A stretch of DNA of 32,340 bases from Akkermansia sp. (lineage in GTDB: Bacteria > Verrucomicrobiota > Verrucomicrobiia > Verrucomicrobiales > Akkermansiaceae). Location of the stretch: positions 1-32,340 of the forward strand of contig JAUNRE010000016.1 in the NCBI GenBank assembly GCA_030535795.1, read 5' to 3'. Below the pieces are notes generated by a model. It saw only the letters and a list, made by a program, of their open reading frames with translations, was not told the origin of the DNA and searched no databases. This document shows, piece by piece, positions 7,584 through 15,749 of the stretch. Numbering within the stretch: position 1 is the stretch's first letter; each line of letters begins with the position of its first letter. A program made the position numbers and the translations under genes.

Positions 7584-8825
7584 TCAGCCTCTGTATTTGG
7601 CTTTAGCGTGCTGCCAGAGGGCGAAGAGCGCGCAGAGCACATTGGGCAGCCAGAGGACGATGTAGGGAGTGATGCCGCTGGCCTTGCGGGAGAGCTCGCA
7701 GAAGACAAGCGCCACGAAGTAAACGGCTGCTACCAGAATGCCCATGGCAAAGCCGGTGGAGGTATCCTTGCGACGTGCCGTAATGGCAAGTGGCACACCA
7801 ATGAGCGAGAACACGAAGCAGGCGCAGGCAAACGAGGCTCGCTGGATACCTTCTGTGCGGAATTCTTTCTCATTCGTTTTGTAGGTCATGCTGGAGCGGT
7901 AGTATTGGGCATCGCTGCGAGTGGCGCTCCACAGCCTGGCTGCGTTGGGGAAAGCCTCCGGGTTTTTATCAGCTGCTGCCACATAGGCATCCAGCGCCTT
8001 AATGTCAACTGAGCGAACAATTTCCCAGTGCTTAATTGCATCATCGATTTCACTGTTAGTGAAGCGGTTGGCCTTCAGGCGGCGTCTGGACTGCGCCGGA
8101 ATGTGAATCAGCATGGGAAGCTCCTCGATGAGGGGCAGGTTGGTGGCATCGCCATCCGCATGCTCGATGGTAGCCTTGTGCAGAATGAGGCTGAGCATGC
8201 GCGTCTTGAAATTGAACTCACCCACTGTGGCGGACTGTGCGTGCATGGCCGCCATGCCTTTCAGACCGCTTTTCAGTGCCCCCTCTTCCGATACCGGGTA
8301 GATGTGCACGCCTTTCATCAGATCGCCCTCGCGTGTCTCGACAAAGAGCTGAACGTCACCAAGCTTGGTGGTGCTACTGCTGCCTTTGAGAAGGTTGCGC
8401 GGGTTATCCATCGCGGCATTGGCGATGATGTCGCTCATGGCTCGCTTGCCTTTAGGCGCAATCTCGATGTTGATGTAATAGCAGAGGAACGAGAGCGCCA
8501 ACCCCATGCCAATGGCCGGGGCACTCAGGCGCCAGAGGCTCAGGCCTGCCATACGCATCGAGGTAAGCTCATTATCCGCAGCCAGTCGCCCGTATACAAG
8601 CAGCACCGCAGTCAGGAAGCCCCATGGTACTGAGAATGTCAGCGAGAAGGGTATCACCTGAACAATGAAATCGAACACGATTCGGGGCGGCGCTCCGCTT
8701 TCCACCAGCAGGCTGTGCAGTTCTTTGAAGAGCTGCCCCAGCAGCATCAGCAGGGTAAGGGAAAGGACTCCGAGGAAGCTTACAGCAATAAGCTGTCGTA
8801 AGATGTAGCGGTCTATCGTTTTCAC
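7584..8825 (-). CDS. LptF/LptG-family LPS export permease
   Basis: This is an inner-membrane permease of the YjgP/YjgQ family, part of the LptB2FG transporter that extracts lipopolysaccharide for transport to the outer membrane. The 413-residue protein has the family layout: three hydrophobic segments in residues 1-130 (opening K-T-I-D-R-Y-I-L-R-Q), a periplasmic jellyroll-type region (about 130-310) and three more at the C-terminus. An E-L-T-S-M-R-M-A-G-x-S motif marks the coupling helix that contacts LptB. The frame is open further upstream, but the family begins at this GTG (8823-8825), which overlaps the hisH stop as GTGA. That overlap suggests translational coupling. Whether it is LptF or LptG cannot be decided; the partner is not adjacent. 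Confidence 0.88.
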   Translation of the reverse strand: MKTIDRYILRQLIAVSFLGVLSLTLLMLLGQLFKELHSLLVESGAPPRIVFDFIVQVIPFSLTFSVPWGFLTAVLLVYGRLAADNELTSMRMAGLSLWRLSAPAIGMGLALSFLCYYINIEIAPKGKRAMSDIIANAAMDNPRNLLKGSSSTTKLGDVQLFVETREGDLMKGVHIYPVSEEGALKSGLKGMAAMHAQSATVGEFNFKTRMLSLILHKATIEHADGDATNLPLIEELPMLIHIPAQSRRRLKANRFTNSEIDDAIKHWEIVRSVDIKALDAYVAAADKNPEAFPNAARLWSATRSDAQYYRSSMTYKTNEKEFRTEGIQRASFACACFVFSLIGVPLAITARRKDTSTGFAMGILVAAVYFVALVFCELSRKASGITPYIVLWLPNVLCALFALWQHAKAKYRG

Positions 8826-9442
8826 AGTTGAGAGAGTTGAATGAAGTTCGTAAGAAGTTGCAGGCCGAGTTTCTGGCTTTTTTCGGGGTGGAATTGAGTG
8901 GCAACGAGTCTGTCTTTGCGTATGGCTGCGGCGTATGTGCAGCCGTATGTGCTGGTGGCTGCTATCAGTGCCGTATCGGCAGGCTCGGGATAATAGGAGT
9001 GCACATAGTAAAAGTATGGCTCGCTGCCCATGCCTCTCCATATGCTGTCAGCGGGCTGCACAGGGTGAACCCTGTTCCAGCCCATGTGGGGGATTTTCAG
9101 CTCCTTGTCTTCAAAGCGCCTGACATGGCCGCGGAAGACGCCAAGTCCTTCTGCACCGGGGCTTTCGTCACTGCTGTCAAACAGAATCTGATAGCCGATG
9201 CAGATGCCCAGGAACGGCTTGTCTGACTCTATCCATCGGTGGATAGGTTCGACTAATCCCTGCCTGCGCAGCGCCTGCGAGCAATCACCGAACGCGCCCA
9301 CCCCCGGTAGTACTAGGTGGGTCAGCCCGGAGAAGTCATCCGCCCCGCGTACCAGTCTGCCTTCAATGCCGATGGCTTTGAAGGAGTTGCATACGCTGGA
9401 GAGATTGCCGGCTCCGTAGTCGATGATACCCGTCATGTTCAT
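8822..9442 (-). CDS. hisH: Imidazole glycerol phosphate synthase glutaminase subunit HisH
   Basis: HisH releases ammonia from glutamine for HisF, which makes imidazole glycerol phosphate and AICAR in histidine synthesis. The 206-residue class I amidotransferase has the nucleophile Cys81 in G-I-C-I-G-Y-Q (usually G-I-C-L-G-M-Q) and the His185/Glu187 pair in Q-F-H-P-E-K-S. The N-terminal I-I-D-Y-G-A-G-N-L and the P-G-V-G-A-F-G oxyanion region are typical. Two start codons are possible, at 9442 and 9436 (M-N-M-T); neither has a strong ribosome site. It lies 23 bases after hisB and its stop overlaps the LPS permease start. The hisF and hisA genes are not in the window. Confidence 0.95.
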   Translation of the reverse strand: MNMTGIIDYGAGNLSSVCNSFKAIGIEGRLVRGADDFSGLTHLVLPGVGAFGDCSQALRRQGLVEPIHRWIESDKPFLGICIGYQILFDSSDESPGAEGLGVFRGHVRRFEDKELKIPHMGWNRVHPVQPADSIWRGMGSEPYFYYVHSYYPEPADTALIAATSTYGCTYAAAIRKDRLVATQFHPEKSQKLGLQLLTNFIQLSQL

Positions 9443-9465
9443 GCTGAAATTGGTGTGCTGTGCTG

Positions 9466-10053
9466 TCAGATGCAGCCTTTGGTGGAGGGGATGCTGCCTG
9501 CCGCGCGAGCATCGGGCTCCGCCGCCTGTCGTAGCGCGTGCGCCAGACTCTTGAAAATAGCCTCGGCTATGTGGTGGCCATCCATCCCGTAGAAGACTTC
9601 GACATGAAGATTGCAGCGCAGATTGTTCACGATAGCCCGCAGGAACTCCACTGTAAGGGAGAGCGGCATGTTGGGGGCATCGGCGGCTCCCTGCGGAGCG
9701 CGGAACTCCAGATAGGGGCGATTCGACAGGTCAATCACGCAGCGGCAGAGTGTTTCATCCATAGGCACATAGGCGCAGCCGTAGCGGCCTATGCCGCGTT
9801 TGTCGCCCAGAGCTCGCAGAAGCGTATCACCAATGACAATACCGGTATCTTCGATGGTGTGGTGGGCATCGACCTCTAAATCACCCACCGCCTTGAGCTT
9901 CATATCGATGAGACTATGGCGTGCCAGCAGGTTGAGCATGTGGTCGAAAAAAGCGTGCCCGGTGCACACCTCGGCGCGGCCGGTGCCGTCGAGATTCAGC
10001 TCCAGTGTTATGTCAGTTTCTCCTGTGGTACGTTTACAATCTGCTTTTCTCAT
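9466..10053 (-). CDS. hisB: Imidazoleglycerol-phosphate dehydratase HisB (monofunctional)
   Basis: HisB dehydrates imidazoleglycerol phosphate to imidazoleacetol phosphate, the sixth step of histidine synthesis. The 195-residue protein is the single-domain form without the histidinol phosphatase half. The metal-binding motifs are all visible: F-F-D-H-M, V-D-A-H-H-T-I-E-D and D-G-H-H-I-A-E-A-I-F-K. The C-terminus ends in the family-typical S-T-K-G stretch. It is the first gene of the hisB-hisH-lptF/G run. A promoter ends 8 bases before the ATG, so the mRNA is predicted to be almost leaderless. Confidence 0.96.
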   Translation of the reverse strand: MRKADCKRTTGETDITLELNLDGTGRAEVCTGHAFFDHMLNLLARHSLIDMKLKAVGDLEVDAHHTIEDTGIVIGDTLLRALGDKRGIGRYGCAYVPMDETLCRCVIDLSNRPYLEFRAPQGAADAPNMPLSLTVEFLRAIVNNLRCNLHVEVFYGMDGHHIAEAIFKSLAHALRQAAEPDARAAGSIPSTKGCI

Positions 10054-10061
10054 GCGAAGCT

Positions 10062-10091
10062 ATCTTAGCACATTCTCATATACTTTGCCAA
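10062..10091 (-). promoter_or_regulatory. Predicted promoter of hisB-hisH-lptF/G
   Basis: On the minus strand TTGGCA (10086-10091) is 18 bases from TAAGAT (10062-10067). The -10 box ends 8 bases before the hisB ATG, which places transcription start within a few bases of the codon. No histidine attenuator leader fits in this space. Confidence 0.55.
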
Positions 10092-10225
10092 CAGAAAATG
10101 CACTTTACAGGCGGGAAAAATGCAAAAGAAGCCATATAAGTGTCGTTAAATCGGATTTTTTGCTTGCCATGAGGGCAGATATATGGCAGATTGTGCTCAT
10201 AGAACATTTATCCGCCTAAATCGAT

Positions 10226-11392
10226 ATGAAATTCATTTGCACTATTCTACCGTTCGTTATGGCCGCCTGTGGGCTGAGCCTGGCAGAGCCGGTCGCCGTC
10301 ATGCCGCAGGCCGAGGTGTTGGAGCATGGTATGCTTGAGCAGCGTGAGGCTAAGCCGAAAAAGAGCAAAAAGCGCAATGTCGGCAAAGCCGCTCAGCAGA
10401 AGCGGCGAGCTCTGCGTGAGCAGGGCATTAAGAAGGTGCATGCCATGTCTCCCAGCGGTTGGCCGGACAAGATTCCCGTACCCAAAGATACCAAATTGCA
10501 GGAGTGTCCCAAGAATGGGAATTTCTTCGTGTATGAAACCAACAACTACGTTTTCCATTCTCCTGTAGCGCTCGACAGCAACGCTTGCGATACCGTGGGG
10601 CGTCTTTTCGAATGTGCATACGAGGCCAACAAGGCGGTGGGTGAGGTGTTGCCGGTCCCTCGCACGGAGGAAGACCGCAGCAAAAAGAAGTACATGGTAC
10701 AACTCTGGCCGACCAGGGAGCAATATATCCAGAACGGTGGACCTAGCTCATCATCCGGTGTGTTCTCTTTTGCTGTTAGACGTGTACCCGGGCAGAAGTC
10801 TCGCGTATCGGCTCAGACTCTGGCTCAGGATAAGGTGATGGTGCCGTTCCCCTCGTTGGGGTTGAGTGCGGATGGCCATGTGGCAAGTGAGGATATCGAG
10901 ACTCACACACTGGTGCATGAGCTGACTCACCAGAACTTTGTTTACAATAACCTGCCTATCTGGTGCAATGAAGGTTGGGCAGAGTACGTGGGCTATGTGC
11001 CCTATGTGGGCGAAGATTTGGATTTCACACGCTGTTTCGGCGTGATTCTTAAAAAAGCTCAGACTCAGGCATCTGCCGGGGCTCTCAACTTTAACTTCAA
11101 TCTCACGGAGTTTTTTGTCATGGACCAGCAGAACATGTACTCCTTTATGGCACAGGGTAAGGATACCTACACGCTTTCTACAATGATTATCACCTTCTAT
11201 GTGCACATGAGTGGCAAGAAGGGGGTGGCTGCGCTGAAGGCATACATGCAGGCCATGCTGGATGGTGAGTCGGAGCAGGAGGCAACAGCCCATCTCATTA
11301 AACCCTTCAAGAACGCCAAGAATCTCCAGAAGGAGTTCATCAAAGCTTGGAAGCGCAAGAAGGTAGAGGTGAATCTTTCCGATATCGATTAA
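10226..11392 (+). CDS. Exported HExxH zinc metallopeptidase (peptidase MA-like)
   Basis: The protein has a Sec signal peptide (residues 1-20), a very basic low-complexity stretch (about 40-70: K-P-K-K-S-K-K-R), and a peptidase domain. The zinc site is H-E-L-T-H at 231-235, followed by N-E-G-W-A-E-Y, where Glu249 or Glu253 would be the third ligand. This is the gluzincin arrangement seen in peptidase MA and DUF1570-like proteins. The C-terminal region is again lysine-rich (A-W-K-R-K-K). Length is 388 residues. It is likely an envelope or secreted protease of unknown substrate. No Shine-Dalgarno site precedes the ATG, and I could not assign a promoter in the 172-base gap shared with hisB. It ends 7 bases from the convergent lipocalin gene. 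Confidence 0.8.
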   Translation: MKFICTILPFVMAACGLSLAEPVAVMPQAEVLEHGMLEQREAKPKKSKKRNVGKAAQQKRRALREQGIKKVHAMSPSGWPDKIPVPKDTKLQECPKNGNFFVYETNNYVFHSPVALDSNACDTVGRLFECAYEANKAVGEVLPVPRTEEDRSKKKYMVQLWPTREQYIQNGGPSSSSGVFSFAVRRVPGQKSRVSAQTLAQDKVMVPFPSLGLSADGHVASEDIETHTLVHELTHQNFVYNNLPIWCNEGWAEYVGYVPYVGEDLDFTRCFGVILKKAQTQASAGALNFNFNLTEFFVMDQQNMYSFMAQGKDTYTLSTMIITFYVHMSGKKGVAALKAYMQAMLDGESEQEATAHLIKPFKNAKNLQKEFIKAWKRKKVEVNLSDID

Positions 11393-11399
11393 CGCCCGC

Positions 11400-11909
11400 T
11401 CACCTGTAACGGTGTTGCGTATAGTGCAGGGCACTGAGGTCGAACCCACGCCTCAGTGCCTCGTTTTTCAAGTAGGCAAAATCATCGGGCACAATCTGCG
11501 GACTGCGGCTCAGAAACCAGAGACAGGAACCGGAGTCGTTTGAAACAAGCGCATTGCGATAAAACTCATCAACAGCAAGAATATTGTAAGGTGTAGAAAT
11601 AAAGCGCAGCAGTGGCACAAAGGAAACTGTCAGGTTACCATCCTTGCCCAGGTAGCCGATAGCATGGGCTTCTTTTCGTCGGCCGTGGGCGTCTTTAGCG
11701 AAATTGGTGACGCTGATGTGACCATCGGGTCTGGCTTTGTATTCTGTGTAAACTTCTTCCATACCCATCTCAAACGGGGTCTCAAAACGGGCGAGCTCGT
11801 ACCAGCGACCCAAGTAGAGGCTCATATCCACGCCATTGGTGGGGCGTGTGTCGGCATTTTGTTTTGCGCTGCGGTGGCAGAGATAGTAGAACAGTGCGCG
11901 TAAAATCAT
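11400..11909 (-). CDS. Bacterial lipocalin, Blc-like
   Basis: Blc-type lipocalins bind lysophospholipids or fatty acids and help with envelope stress. The 169-residue protein carries the lipocalin signature G-R-W-Y-E-L-A-R at 34-41, preceded by P-T-N-G-V-D, and the later family motifs N-I-L-A-V-D-x-x-Y-x-x-A-L-V and L-W-F-L-S-R-S-P. Unlike E. coli Blc it has no clear lipoprotein signal: the N-terminus is short with a Cys at position 11 but no lipobox. It may be cytoplasmic, may use an atypical signal, or may have a misplaced start. It converges on the peptidase gene and diverges from tdh. Confidence 0.88.
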   Translation of the reverse strand: MILRALFYYLCHRSAKQNADTRPTNGVDMSLYLGRWYELARFETPFEMGMEEVYTEYKARPDGHISVTNFAKDAHGRRKEAHAIGYLGKDGNLTVSFVPLLRFISTPYNILAVDEFYRNALVSNDSGSCLWFLSRSPQIVPDDFAYLKNEALRRGFDLSALHYTQHRYR

Positions 11910-11950
11910 GGCACGAGTGAGACGGCACCTCTTGCGGAGTGGTTGAATGA

Positions 11951-11979
11951 TTGTTTTCCTGTCTTCATGACAGTAAATT
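11951..11979 (+). promoter_or_regulatory. Possible tdh promoter with a palindrome in the spacer
   Basis: TTGTTT (11951-11956) and TAAATT (11974-11979) are 17 bases apart. The spacer contains an inverted repeat, CTGTC-TTCAT-GACAG (11959-11973), which could be a repressor site. Both boxes are only partial matches. Confidence 0.35.
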
Positions 11980-12028
11980 ACAACATTGGGCTTGCCTGAT
12001 TCGGAGTAAAGGAGTAAACTCTTCGGCC

Positions 12029-13060
12029 ATGAAAGCTCTTGTTAAGACGAAGTCCGATAAAGGCCTCGAACTGATGGATGTGCCGATGCCTGAGGTCGGC
12101 CCTAATGATGTTCTCATTAAGATTTACAAGACAGCTATTTGCGGTACCGACCTGCATATCTGGAACTGGGATCCTTGGGCACAGCAGACTATTCCCGTCG
12201 GCATGCATGTGGGGCATGAGTTCTGCGGTGTTATTGAAAGCGTGGGTTCCGCTGTTACAGAGTTTAAGCCCGGTGAGGTTGTCTCCGGCGAGGGGCATGT
12301 GGTATGCGGCCATTGCCGCAACTGCCGCCGTGGCGCGTTCCATCTCTGCCCCAACACAAAGGGGGTGGGCGTCAATCGCCCCGGTTGCTTTGCCGAGTAT
12401 CTTTCCATCCCTCAGTCCAATGTGATTCGTATTCACAAGGATATGCCCATGGAGATTGCCTCCATTCTCGACCCGCTGGGCAATGCTACCCATACCGCTC
12501 TTTCCTGGGATTTGGTTGGTGAGGATGTGCTTATCACCGGTGCCGGTCTCATTGGTTCCATGGCTGCAGCCGTGTGCAAGAAAGCCGGTGCCCGTACGGT
12601 GACGATTACCGATGTGAGCGACTACAAGCTTGGGCTGGCTCGCAAGCTGGGTGCCGACCGCACGGTCAATGTGATTGGCGGTGACAGCATCGCAGCTGCT
12701 CGCGAGGACCTCGGCATTGATGAGGGCTATGGCGTATGCCTTGAGATGAGCGGTGCTCCTGCCTGCCTCAAGGATATCATTGCCCACTCTGCATACGGTG
12801 CCAACATCTCCCTGCTGGGCATTCAGCCCGGTGGCTCAGGTATCGATTGGAATACCTTTGTGTGGAAGGGGCTCAAGATGAAGGGTATCTATGGCCGCGA
12901 GATGTTTGCTACCTGGCAGAAGATGGATGCCATGCTGCGCAGCGGGCTGGATGTCTCCGCCATCATTACCCACCGCATGCATTACACAGACTTTGCTGAA
13001 GGGTTCAATGTGATGAACTCCGGCAAGTCCGGCAAGGTTGTCCTGACCTGGGCCGAGTAA
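12029..13060 (+). CDS. tdh: L-threonine 3-dehydrogenase
   Basis: Tdh oxidises L-threonine to 2-amino-3-ketobutyrate with NAD+, the first step of threonine conversion to glycine and acetyl-CoA. The 343-residue zinc-dependent MDR enzyme has catalytic zinc ligands Cys38, His63 and Glu64 (C-G-T-D-x-H and G-H-E-F), at the same positions as the E. coli enzyme, and structural zinc cysteines 93, 96, 99 and 107. The Rossmann motif is G-A-G-L-I-G-S-M. The frame is open from 11951, but the family begins M-K-A-L-V at 12029. An AAAGGAG at 12008-12014 lies 14 bases upstream, a long spacing. The usual partner kbl is not adjacent. Confidence 0.95.
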   Translation: MKALVKTKSDKGLELMDVPMPEVGPNDVLIKIYKTAICGTDLHIWNWDPWAQQTIPVGMHVGHEFCGVIESVGSAVTEFKPGEVVSGEGHVVCGHCRNCRRGAFHLCPNTKGVGVNRPGCFAEYLSIPQSNVIRIHKDMPMEIASILDPLGNATHTALSWDLVGEDVLITGAGLIGSMAAAVCKKAGARTVTITDVSDYKLGLARKLGADRTVNVIGGDSIAAAREDLGIDEGYGVCLEMSGAPACLKDIIAHSAYGANISLLGIQPGGSGIDWNTFVWKGLKMKGIYGREMFATWQKMDAMLRSGLDVSAIITHRMHYTDFAEGFNVMNSGKSGKVVLTWAE

Positions 13061-13082
13061 AGAACGAGAGTTTCAAAATCAG

Positions 13083-13119
13083 AAGCCCCCGCTGCCATTT
13101 CGGTTGTAGCGGGGGCTTT
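13083..13119. terminator. Terminator hairpin between tdh and the DUF4173-like gene
   Basis: An 11-bp GC-rich stem (13083-13093 with 13108-13118) encloses a 14-base loop. Only a short T stretch follows on either strand, so it probably serves both convergent genes with moderate strength. A 13-base palindrome, GCGATT-G-AATCGC, lies just after it at 13125-13137. Confidence 0.75.
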
Positions 13120-13152
13120 CCTATGCGATTGAATCGCTTGTTGATCGGGATT

Positions 13153-14748
13153 TTAATCCTCGGGCTCCGTCAATTTGATGGTGATGGGGCGTCCCAGAAT
13201 GCGTTCGGCAGCCGGGAGGTCTTCCTTGATGCTCAGGTTAAAGGAAATCCAAGAGCCATTGGTGGCGCGTTGCTCTACATTCAAGGCGGCTGATTTGAGC
13301 CTGTCTTCGCTCAATCGACCGAAACTCTGATTATCGCAATTTGCCTTGTCCTTGTTATACACATACTCGGCAAAAGTAAGATTATCCTCCACAGAAAAGC
13401 GTCCGATGCGGAAATCGTTGCTGTCGAAGCTCCAGTGGGGATGTGAGCTCAGGAACATGAGGTTGAGATTGCCGGCAAGACGAGCCGGGCTATAGGAGAA
13501 AAATGCCAGCAGCATCAGAGCTATGGTGCCTAAGCATATTTTGGCGTGTTGCCAGAAGGCTCCGCTCCCGGACATGTAGAGAATGAGGACAATGAGGGAG
13601 GCTAAGCCCAACAGCATGGCTTCCGCTGCCTGAATTCGGCGTACGGTAAAGCCGAAATCTTCAATCTGGTGATAGAGGCGCATGTAGACGCTGATAGCCA
13701 GCAATGCTGTTTGGACGACCAGCAGGAAGCCAAAGAAGCGGCCGGCCTTCGAGCTCCGAGCTGTGCCGTTGCGGCGGAAGAGCAACACAAGCACCCCGGC
13801 TGCCAGTACCGCAGCCCAGGTGATGGAGGAGGCGCCTTCATGCAGATACTCTGTCTGGGAGATGCCTTCAGGCACATTGCCCAGCCAGAGGAAGGCGATA
13901 TCGGTGGAAGTGGCTACAGCAAAGGCTGCGTTAATGCCGATGAGGATGCAGAGCGGAAGATGGGGCAGCAGGGTGGAACCGGTACTCGGGGCTTCCGCCG
14001 GAGCGGCAGTCGTGCACGGGAAGGGCGTGTGGTGATTGAAGCAGTAGATGCCGAACCACAGGAACCCCAGCAGCCAATAGGAGACATGTACCCAGAAATC
14101 CCAGCTGATGTGCAGGAACTCCACAAGCTTGTTCCACCAGTCAATCAGCGTATTCCACACCAATTCCACCAGCGGATTACCCGTGGCAAAAATACACAGG
14201 AACACCACAAAGGCTACGAGGCCGATGAGGATGCAGATGAGCAGGGGAAGTATGGCACGCAACGCGGCAAAACGTCCTTTGTTGTCCTCTGTCTGTCGGC
14301 GGGCAATCCAGTAGCCCCACCAAGTGCGGTATGGCGTGTTGACCTCGACATAATTCTGCCGGGTAGGTATCATCACAACGATGAACGGAATCACCAGACT
14401 GGTTACCCAGTTGATGAAGAGGCCGCTGCAAAGCAGAGCCAGCATGTTGATGCAGGCCAACCCTTGCAGGAACCAATACTCTCCGCGCGTGAAGTCCTTG
14501 CGCAGCAACAGCAGGGCATTGACGGCCAGAAAACACCCGATACCCGTACCCAGTCCCCAGCCTTGTGAGCGAGGCATGGCCAAATCTGCCGCAGCTGCTA
14601 CCATGATGAGTACCAGGAAGGGCACGCTGCCTAATCTCCACCAGGAGGGATCTTTTGCGGTGATTTTAGCTGGTGGTGGCTGAGGCGCCGGTGGCGGTGG
14701 TACGTCCGGCAGGCCGTCAGGGATGGGTTGAGGTGTTGAATCGCTCAT
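13153..14748 (-). CDS. DUF4173/DUF4153-like polytopic membrane protein, 531 aa
   Basis: The N-terminal 35 residues are cytoplasmic and proline-rich (P-P-P-P-A-P-Q-P-P-P). About ten hydrophobic segments follow to residue 420, then a soluble C-terminal domain of about 110 residues. The region T-D-I-A-F-L-W-L-G-N-V-P-E-G, followed by Q-T-E-Y-L-H-E-G, matches the hallmark of DUF4173/DUF4153 proteins, whose function is not established. The start lies 44 bases after the ROK kinase stop on the same strand, so it may be the third gene of a protease-kinase-membrane protein run. The family call rests on this motif and the overall layout. Confidence 0.7.
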   Translation of the reverse strand: MSDSTPQPIPDGLPDVPPPPAPQPPPAKITAKDPSWWRLGSVPFLVLIMVAAAADLAMPRSQGWGLGTGIGCFLAVNALLLLRKDFTRGEYWFLQGLACINMLALLCSGLFINWVTSLVIPFIVVMIPTRQNYVEVNTPYRTWWGYWIARRQTEDNKGRFAALRAILPLLICILIGLVAFVVFLCIFATGNPLVELVWNTLIDWWNKLVEFLHISWDFWVHVSYWLLGFLWFGIYCFNHHTPFPCTTAAPAEAPSTGSTLLPHLPLCILIGINAAFAVATSTDIAFLWLGNVPEGISQTEYLHEGASSITWAAVLAAGVLVLLFRRNGTARSSKAGRFFGFLLVVQTALLAISVYMRLYHQIEDFGFTVRRIQAAEAMLLGLASLIVLILYMSGSGAFWQHAKICLGTIALMLLAFFSYSPARLAGNLNLMFLSSHPHWSFDSNDFRIGRFSVEDNLTFAEYVYNKDKANCDNQSFGRLSEDRLKSAALNVEQRATNGSWISFNLSIKEDLPAAERILGRPITIKLTEPED

Positions 14749-14792
14749 AACATTTATATGACAAATATGTTGGATTGGCTGTTCAATAATTG

Positions 14793-15740
14793 TCAGAATA
14801 ATTTGCCGTCTGCGTAATCCTCAGCCATCAGGCCGGCTCCGATAAGGCCGGCATCTGCCCCGAAATGGGCGGGCAGCACACGCAGTGCTGCGTAGTGAAC
14901 AGGGAAGAGCTGCGCTTTGAGGTGCTGTTGCAGAGGCTCAAAAAGCAGGGAGCCGGCCTTTGCCACACCTCCGCCTATGATGATAGCCTCGGGCACAAAG
15001 GCATACATGAGGTTCATGATGAGGGTGGCCAGCTTTTCGGCAAATCTACGGTAAAGCTCGATAGCGATTGGGCACCCGCCCAGCGCCGCCTGTGCCAGCA
15101 GATAGGGTGTGCATTGCTCGGCTGTGCGGGGAATGCCTGCGGCACAGTAGGTGGCTGCCGCATCAGCCGCAAACTCATTGTTGCCGATATACTCTTCGAT
15201 AGCGCCCTTGTTGCCGAAGGGCCCGGGGCGTCCCTGCCAGCTGATGCTGGTCTGGCCAAGCTCGGCGGCAGATACGGTGCGCCCGCGCAGCATGCGGTTG
15301 TGCACCACGATACCGCCGCCTATGCCGGTGCCCAGTGTCAGGCATGCCAGGCTTTCCAATCCCTTGCCGGCTCCCAGTTGCCATTCGGCGTATGCCATGC
15401 AGTTGGCATCATTATCCAGTACCACGGGGAGTCCCAGCTCGCGTTGCATGATATCACGCACCGGGACTTCATGATTCCACACCGGCACGTTGGTGAGCTG
15501 GTACAGAACGCCTCGGTGAAAGTCCGTCCACCCCGGCATGCCCAGCCCGATGGCCTTAGCGTCAGGGTGGCGTTGCAGCAGTTCGCGCGCAGTCGCGCAC
15601 ATCGCATCAATGATGGCGGCCGGGCTGTCGTACGCGGCTGTGGGCAGGGGCTCTGCTTTGTCGGCAATGTCCGCCCCCTGCGTCACTCCCATCTTGATGC
15701 TCGTGCCGCCGAAATCTACTGCAATCGCCTTGGGGTACAT
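14793..15740 (-). CDS. ROK-family sugar kinase lacking the zinc motif
   Basis: This 315-residue kinase phosphorylates a sugar, probably glucose or an N-acetylhexosamine, with ATP. The N-terminal phosphate loop A-V-D-F-G-G-T-S-I-K, the catalytic Asp111 in L-D-N-D-A-N, and the second glycine loop T-L-G-T-G-I-G-G-G are all present, and the C-terminal adenosine motif I-I-I-G-G-G-V-A follows. The usual zinc module is missing: where ROK proteins have E-x-G-H followed by C-x-C-G-x-x-G-C-x-E, this one has E-L-G-Q and G-P-F-G-N-K-G-A-I-E. It has no DNA-binding domain, so it is a kinase rather than a NagC/XylR-type repressor. It starts 9 bases after the metzincin stop. Substrate is not predictable from sequence. 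Confidence 0.87.
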   Translation of the reverse strand: MYPKAIAVDFGGTSIKMGVTQGADIADKAEPLPTAAYDSPAAIIDAMCATARELLQRHPDAKAIGLGMPGWTDFHRGVLYQLTNVPVWNHEVPVRDIMQRELGLPVVLDNDANCMAYAEWQLGAGKGLESLACLTLGTGIGGGIVVHNRMLRGRTVSAAELGQTSISWQGRPGPFGNKGAIEEYIGNNEFAADAAATYCAAGIPRTAEQCTPYLLAQAALGGCPIAIELYRRFAEKLATLIMNLMYAFVPEAIIIGGGVAKAGSLLFEPLQQHLKAQLFPVHYAALRVLPAHFGADAGLIGAGLMAEDYADGKLF

Positions 15741-15749
15741 GGCCTCAAA

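Noticed and set aside
8826..9041. Upstream extension of the LPS permease frame to 9041
   Set aside because: The extra 72 residues overlap hisH and match nothing; the family begins K-T-I-D-R-Y at the GTG 8823-8825.
10165..10188. Hairpin in the gap upstream of the exported peptidase
   Set aside because: Only six base pairs with a 12-base loop; too weak to call.
13125..13137. GCGATT-G-AATCGC palindrome as an operator
   Set aside because: It lies between two convergent gene ends next to a terminator, where an operator would have no promoter to act on.
13669..14568. A 299-codon open frame on the plus strand opposite the DUF4173-like gene
   Set aside because: The minus-strand frame has consistent membrane helices and a family motif; the plus-strand product is polar low-complexity sequence.
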